The notes beneath the pieces were generated by a model. It worked only from the letters and a program-made list of their open reading frames with translations, did no database searches and was not told where the DNA came from. Positions 20,173 through 23,266 of a DNA stretch of 23,266 bases are shown here, piece after piece. The translations under genes were made by a program, and so were the position numbers. Position 1 is the stretch's first letter, and each line of letters starts with the position of its first letter. The stretch spans positions 1 to 23,266 of the forward strand of contig CAXUFG010000067.1 in the NCBI GenBank assembly GCA_964250265.1. Reading direction: 5' to 3'. This stretch comes from GCA-003244245 sp964250265. GTDB taxonomy: Bacteria; Actinomycetota; Actinomycetes; Mycobacteriales; Pseudonocardiaceae.

Positions 20173-21506
20173 CGGTCGGCTACTTCCGCCGCGGGCTCGG
20201 TCACCCGGGCCGCGGGCAGGAAGGCGCGGACCCGGAACCCCCCTTCGGGACGGGTTTCGGCCGTGATTGTGCCACCGAGGGCCTGGGCGCGCTCACGCAT
20301 ACCGGGTAAGCCGTTGCCACCGCCGGCCGAGCCGGCAATCAGACCACCGCCGGCCGAGCCGGCAATCAGACCACCGCCGGCCGAGCCGGCAATCAGACCA
20401 CCGCCGGCCGAGCCGGCAATCAGACCACCGCCGGCCGAGCCGGCAATCAGACCACCGCCGGCCGAGCCGGCAATCAGACCACCGCCGGCCGAGCCGGCAA
20501 TCAGACCACCGCCGGGTACCGGCGGTGGTCTGAGGGTGCCGGTCCCATCGTCATCGACCTGCACTGTCAGGCCGTGCTCGTCGTAGTGCAGCACGACTCG
20601 GGCTTGGGCCGGGCCGGCGTGCTTGCGGGTGTTGGTCAAGGCCTCCTGCACGATCCGGTAGGCGGCCAGATCGACGCTGGCGGGCAGGTCCCGCGCGGGG
20701 CCCCGGATCTCGAGGGTGACCGGCAGCCCGGCGGCCTGGGTACCGGAGACGAGACTGTCCAGCCGGGACAGCCCGGGCACCGGCTGGTGCGGGGGGCGCT
20801 CGTCGACGCCGCGCAGCACGCCGAGGGTCGCCCGCATCTCGTGCAGCAGCTCCCGGCTGGACTGCTTGATCGCGGCCAGTGCGGTGCGGGCCTGCTCCGG
20901 GTCGTCGTCCATCAAGTACAGGGCCACCCCGGCCTGTACGTTGATCAGGGAGACGTGGTGCCCAAGCACGTCGTGCAGTTCCTGGGCGATCCGCAGCCGC
21001 TCCTCGCTGCCCCGGCGGCGCTCGGTCTCCTCCCTGGCCGCCCGAGCCTGCGCAATGCGTTCGCGGCGGGCCCGCCACCCCTCGGCCGCGGCGATCACCG
21101 CAACCAGCCAGGCGAGTGCACCGGCGGCCCCGGTCAGCGGAAACGGCTGGCTGGGATGGGCTATGAGGTGCACCAGCAGCACCCCAGCGAAGGTAAGGCC
21201 GGTGATGATGTACGCCGCAAGGCGGTGGCCTGCCGTGACGGCGACGCAGAGCGCCACGACAGACGCCAGGAACACCGGTCCGAACGGGTAACCGGCACCG
21301 AGGTAAGCCACCAGAGCCGCGGCAGCCACAGCCAACGCGGCAACCGGTTGCCACCGCCGCACCCCCAGGGCGGCGGGTCCCACCAGCAGCAGCGCGATGC
21401 CCAAGGCGTCCAGCGGCCGCATGTCGGGTTGGCCCCGGCTGGCGAAGGTGCTGCCGATCACGGTGAACGCGCCCACCGCCAACGGCAGCGCGATCGTGGG
21501 CCGCAC
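20169..21506 (-). CDS. NarL-type sensor histidine kinase with expanded ATP-lid repeat
   Basis: A 445-residue HisKA_3 kinase. About five membrane helices (residues 1-150) are followed by a short coiled linker rich in Arg/Glu. The dimerisation/phosphoacceptor segment is RIAQELHDVLGHHVSLINVQ, with His178. The HATPase_c domain has the N-box AYRIVQEALTNTRKHAG (Asn292) and D-box VDDDGTG (about 318-323). The G-box GNGLPGMRERAQALGG (396 onward) follows only after seven copies of GGLIAGSAG (about 333-396). Normally this gap is a short Gly-rich loop. Start GTG 21506 is chosen because GGAGG lies six bases upstream; an upstream GTG at 21542 has none. The signal is unknown. Confidence 0.92.
   Translation of the reverse strand: MRPTIALPLAVGAFTVIGSTFASRGQPDMRPLDALGIALLLVGPAALGVRRWQPVAALAVAAAALVAYLGAGYPFGPVFLASVVALCVAVTAGHRLAAYIITGLTFAGVLLVHLIAHPSQPFPLTGAAGALAWLVAVIAAAEGWRARRERIAQARAAREETERRRGSEERLRIAQELHDVLGHHVSLINVQAGVALYLMDDDPEQARTALAAIKQSSRELLHEMRATLGVLRGVDERPPHQPVPGLSRLDSLVSGTQAAGLPVTLEIRGPARDLPASVDLAAYRIVQEALTNTRKHAGPAQARVVLHYDEHGLTVQVDDDGTGTLRPPPVPGGGLIAGSAGGGLIAGSAGGGLIAGSAGGGLIAGSAGGGLIAGSAGGGLIAGSAGGGLIAGSAGGGNGLPGMRERAQALGGTITAETRPEGGFRVRAFLPAARVTEPAAEVADR
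20317..20515. repeat. Seven exact 27-bp tandem repeats inside the kinase gene
   Basis: Seven identical 27-bp units (20317-20505) are followed by a 10-nt partial unit to 20515. Each encodes nine residues of the GGLIAGSAG type, so copy number can change without breaking the frame. Each unit contains GCCGGC-CGA-GCCGGC. The absence of any base difference indicates recent expansion. Confidence 0.97.
20501..20533. repeat. 15-bp inverted repeat at the border of the tandem array
   Basis: TCAGACCACCGCCGG (20501-20515), GTA, then CCGGCGGTGGTCTGA (20519-20533) is a perfect stem with a 3-nt loop. The left arm belongs to the last repeat unit. The hairpin could promote polymerase slippage and may explain the expansion. 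Confidence 0.9.
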
Positions 21507-21709
21507 ACCTGACCTCCACGACGGACGCTGCGATGATTCCACAGATCAACGGTAGACCGACCCGCCGGTGCGGGCCGTCGCCCGCGGGGATGCTGTCGCG
21601 CTACCACCGCGGTCGTAGGCCCGATCGCCTCGCCTACTCCGGCCGCCGCAGGGTAAGAGACGCCTGGCGCCCGACGCGCGTCGCGGTCGGCCGGCTCACC
21701 CTCGTGGCT

Positions 21710-22138
21710 ATGACTACTCCCTCTACTCCCATCACCAGCGGTGCGCTTCGGGTTTCCGATGCCGATCGAGAAAGCGTCGCCGCCCGAATCCGCGACGCCG
21801 CCGCCGAAGGCCGCCTGACCCTCGCGGAGGCTGACGAACGCCAAGCCCTGGCCTACGCCGCACGGACCCGCGACGACCTCCACCCGCTCACCGCGGACCT
21901 CCCGCAACCGCCCCGAATCGCGAGCCGGAGCGGACCGTTGAGCCTCCGGGCCCGTCGGCGGCTGGGCATGCACGCCGGTCTGGTGGCCCTACTGGCGGCA
22001 GTCATGGTGACGGGCTGGGCGCTCGGATCCGCCCCCTGGTTCTGGCCCGCGTGGCCGCTGTTCTGGCTCACCGTGAGCCTGGTCGTGCACCACCGCCGGG
22101 CTGAGCGCGTCGGTGATCATCATGGGGTGCACTCCTGA
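21710..22138 (+). CDS. DUF1707 (SHOCT-like) membrane protein
   Basis: A 142-residue protein. The N-terminal DUF1707 domain reads LRVSDADRESVAARIRDAAA, EGRLTLAEADERQALAYAAR and TRDDLHPLTADLP. Two hydrophobic helices follow: LVALLAAVMVTGWALG and WPAWPLFWLTVSLVVHH. DUF1707 proteins are small actinobacterial membrane proteins often encoded beside two-component systems, as here (divergent from the kinase, about 200 bp between the starts). Start is ATG 21710, placing the DUF near the N terminus as in the family. There is no Shine-Dalgarno in front. An ATG at 22138 overlaps its stop and opens a frame with a hydrophobic stretch (VHVLASIGRLGLVVVRLVLS), possibly a coupled small protein. Confidence 0.87.
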   Translation: MTTPSTPITSGALRVSDADRESVAARIRDAAAEGRLTLAEADERQALAYAARTRDDLHPLTADLPQPPRIASRSGPLSLRARRRLGMHAGLVALLAAVMVTGWALGSAPWFWPAWPLFWLTVSLVVHHRRAERVGDHHGVHS

Positions 22139-22323
22139 TGATCCCCGCCATCCCGCGGCTTCCGGCACGGCCGCGCACCATCGTGCGTGCGGTTCACGTG
22201 CTGGCCTCGATCGGGCGGCTCGGCCTCGTCGTCGTGAGGCTCGTCCTATCCGTGGCAGCCCCTCATCGCCGGCGACGAGACGTTCCGGCGCTCCTTCCGC
22301 CCACCTGGGCAGGCTCGAACGGC

Positions 22324-23266
22324 TCAGGGCGCCGGGGGCGCGGTGTAAGTGGGCAGGTTCGCGGGCACCAGGTGCTGGTGGAAGGTGAAGACGTTCGGGT
22401 CGTTGGCGTCGATGGTGGCGCTCACCCAGTGGTTCTGAGCCTCGCCGAAGGTCGTCACCCTGGTGAAGTTCTCGATGACGTTCGGGCCCGGGAGCCCGGC
22501 CGCGTTGGTCGTGGCGGCATCGGTGAGCGGCTTGTCGGACTCGAAGCTATGACTGTCACCGTTGACGAGGACGACCTTGCCATCGAATGCGATCGACTGG
22601 CGGGCCAACTCGGCTTTGGTGTCGGCGAAATGAGTCACGGTCGCCGTCGGATCCCACATATCAGCCTGGATCACAATCATGACCCCCTTGGAGTGGACCG
22701 CCTTGGCCGCGGCGAACCCGGCGCGCAGCCACTCCAGGTTGGCGGCGTTGCGGGCGGCGTACTCGGCCTGCCCCTGCGCAGCCGGGCCGTTCTTGCCGCC
22801 GTCGGCGAAATTGTTGTCGCTGCCCGGGATGTTGAGGCCGATGAAGGTGACCGGTCCCTGGCTCCAGCGGACGTTCTCCGGGTACGCGGCGCTCTGACGG
22901 GTCTGCTCGATCGTGCGCCGGCCCAGGCTGCGGTCGGTCGGGTAGAACAGGCCCCGCTCGTAGGCCAGCCGGTCGTTGGAGTCCGAGATCGCGCCGTCCT
23001 TGGTGGCCGGGCGGTCGCAGTCGGTCCATTCGTTGTCGCCGGGTACGACGACGACGGGATCGCGGAACCGACCGAACAGGTTGAGGGCGTACTTGTAGAT
23101 GTCCGGGTGGGTTGCGTCGGCCACGGCCATTTCGGGAGTGACGCTGCCGGCCGGGGTGTGCGGGTGGGGGTCGGCGTAGCAGGGTTCGCTGCCGTTCTTG
23201 ATGTCGCCGTCGAACACCGAGAAGGCGAGATTCGTGCGGTTCATGTCGTCGATCACGTTCGGGTAC
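22324..23266 (-). CDS. Metallophosphoesterase (5' end outside window)
   Basis: The C-terminal 314 residues of a calcineurin-like phosphoesterase. Metal-site motifs are SVFDGDIKNG (GDxxxxG type), VVVVPGDNEWTDC (GDNE in place of GNHE) and VLVNGDSHSF (GDSH in place of GHxH). The segment FPTDRS-like (FYPTDRSLG), VTFIGLNIPGSDNN and a Pro-rich end also fit a group of large secreted actinobacterial phosphoesterases. The signal peptide and first metal ligands would lie beyond the right edge. The substrate is unknown. It ends 185 bp after the DUF1707 gene and is transcribed toward it. Confidence 0.85.
   Translation of the reverse strand, partial: YPNVIDDMNRTNLAFSVFDGDIKNGSEPCYADPHPHTPAGSVTPEMAVADATHPDIYKYALNLFGRFRDPVVVVPGDNEWTDCDRPATKDGAISDSNDRLAYERGLFYPTDRSLGRRTIEQTRQSAAYPENVRWSQGPVTFIGLNIPGSDNNFADGGKNGPAAQGQAEYAARNAANLEWLRAGFAAAKAVHSKGVMIVIQADMWDPTATVTHFADTKAELARQSIAFDGKVVLVNGDSHSFESDKPLTDAATTNAAGLPGPNVIENFTRVTTFGEAQNHWVSATIDANDPNVFTFHQHLVPANLPTYTAPPAP

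Noticed and set aside
20317..20515. CRISPR array.
   Set aside because: The 27-bp units abut directly, with no spacers, and lie in frame inside a kinase gene.
20267..20533. Plus-strand frame with repeated RQSDHRRPS units.
   Set aside because: It is the antisense reading of the kinase tandem repeat. The minus-strand reading joins the conserved D-box and G-box of a kinase.
22138..23266. Plus-strand frame opening at ATG 22138 (overlapping the DUF1707 stop) with no stop codon to the window end.
   Set aside because: From about 22324 it runs in exact codon register opposite the metallophosphoesterase, where stops would need TTA, CTA or TCA codons on the sense strand, which are rare in this GC-rich gene. 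The long opening is expected by chance. Only the first 60 codons could be a real small protein.

Overview
The window looks like chromosomal DNA from a high-GC actinobacterium. The evidence is strong G/C third-codon bias, GTG and TTG starts, leaderless starts, an ECF sigma factor closely resembling mycobacterial SigC, a YggT protein, a DUF1707 protein and a LuxR-type two-component pair. A mycobacterial or pseudonocardial relative is plausible, but the species cannot be read from the sequence. Both ends cut through genes. I see no tRNA, rRNA, CRISPR array, intact insertion sequence or prophage.

Layout. 1-2.5 kb (minus): a truncated family-5 substrate-binding lipoprotein, a PIN-domain remnant and a PepSY-TM membrane protein. 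2.7-5.1 kb (minus): a VapBC-type toxin-antitoxin pair, a small unknown gene overlapping the end of a Fe/Mn superoxide dismutase gene, and a Ros/MucR-type single-zinc-finger regulator. 5.2-9.4 kb: a SigC-like locus with a divergent zinc-finger membrane anti-sigma factor, sigC, a secreted two-domain cupredoxin-like protein whose domains are joined by a His-Leu-Pro heptad repeat, and a convergent two-gene ABC exporter. 9.5-13.1 kb (plus): a double CaiB-type CoA-transferase, an alpha/beta hydrolase and a four-helix membrane protein. 13.1-15.6 kb: a poorly coding stretch with a long hairpin, a 50-residue ORF, pirin, YggT and a VOC protein. 15.7-17.8 kb (minus): folE, a decayed 6-pyruvoyl-tetrahydropterin synthase remnant downstream of it, a DUF2231-Rieske protein and a broken cupredoxin. 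17.9-19.4 kb (plus): two copies of the same promoter/leader, one before a 49-residue ORF and one before a cysteine-containing ArsR/SufR-like regulator, then a frameshifted small membrane protein gene. 19.5-22.1 kb: a response regulator and a histidine kinase carrying seven exact 27-bp tandem repeats inside its ATPase domain, divergent from a DUF1707 gene. 22.3-23.3 kb (minus): a truncated metallophosphoesterase.

The most interesting point is a candidate SigC regulon. The motif CGGKAAC-N17-CGAC occurs three times in correct orientation: before the anti-sigma gene, before the secreted His-repeat cupredoxin and before the CoA-transferase. In two cases a start codon lies exactly 9 nt after the motif, which predicts leaderless mRNAs and sets those starts. 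A related GGGAAT-N17-CGTT element precedes pirin. Mycobacterial SigC has been linked to copper acquisition, so this may be a small envelope metal-handling regulon. That function is inference.

A second theme is gene decay. Remnants of a PIN toxin, a pterin synthase (with an internal deletion), a cupredoxin (frameshift, and a stop codon where the copper-ligand His should be) and a small membrane protein (one extra T) lie among intact genes.
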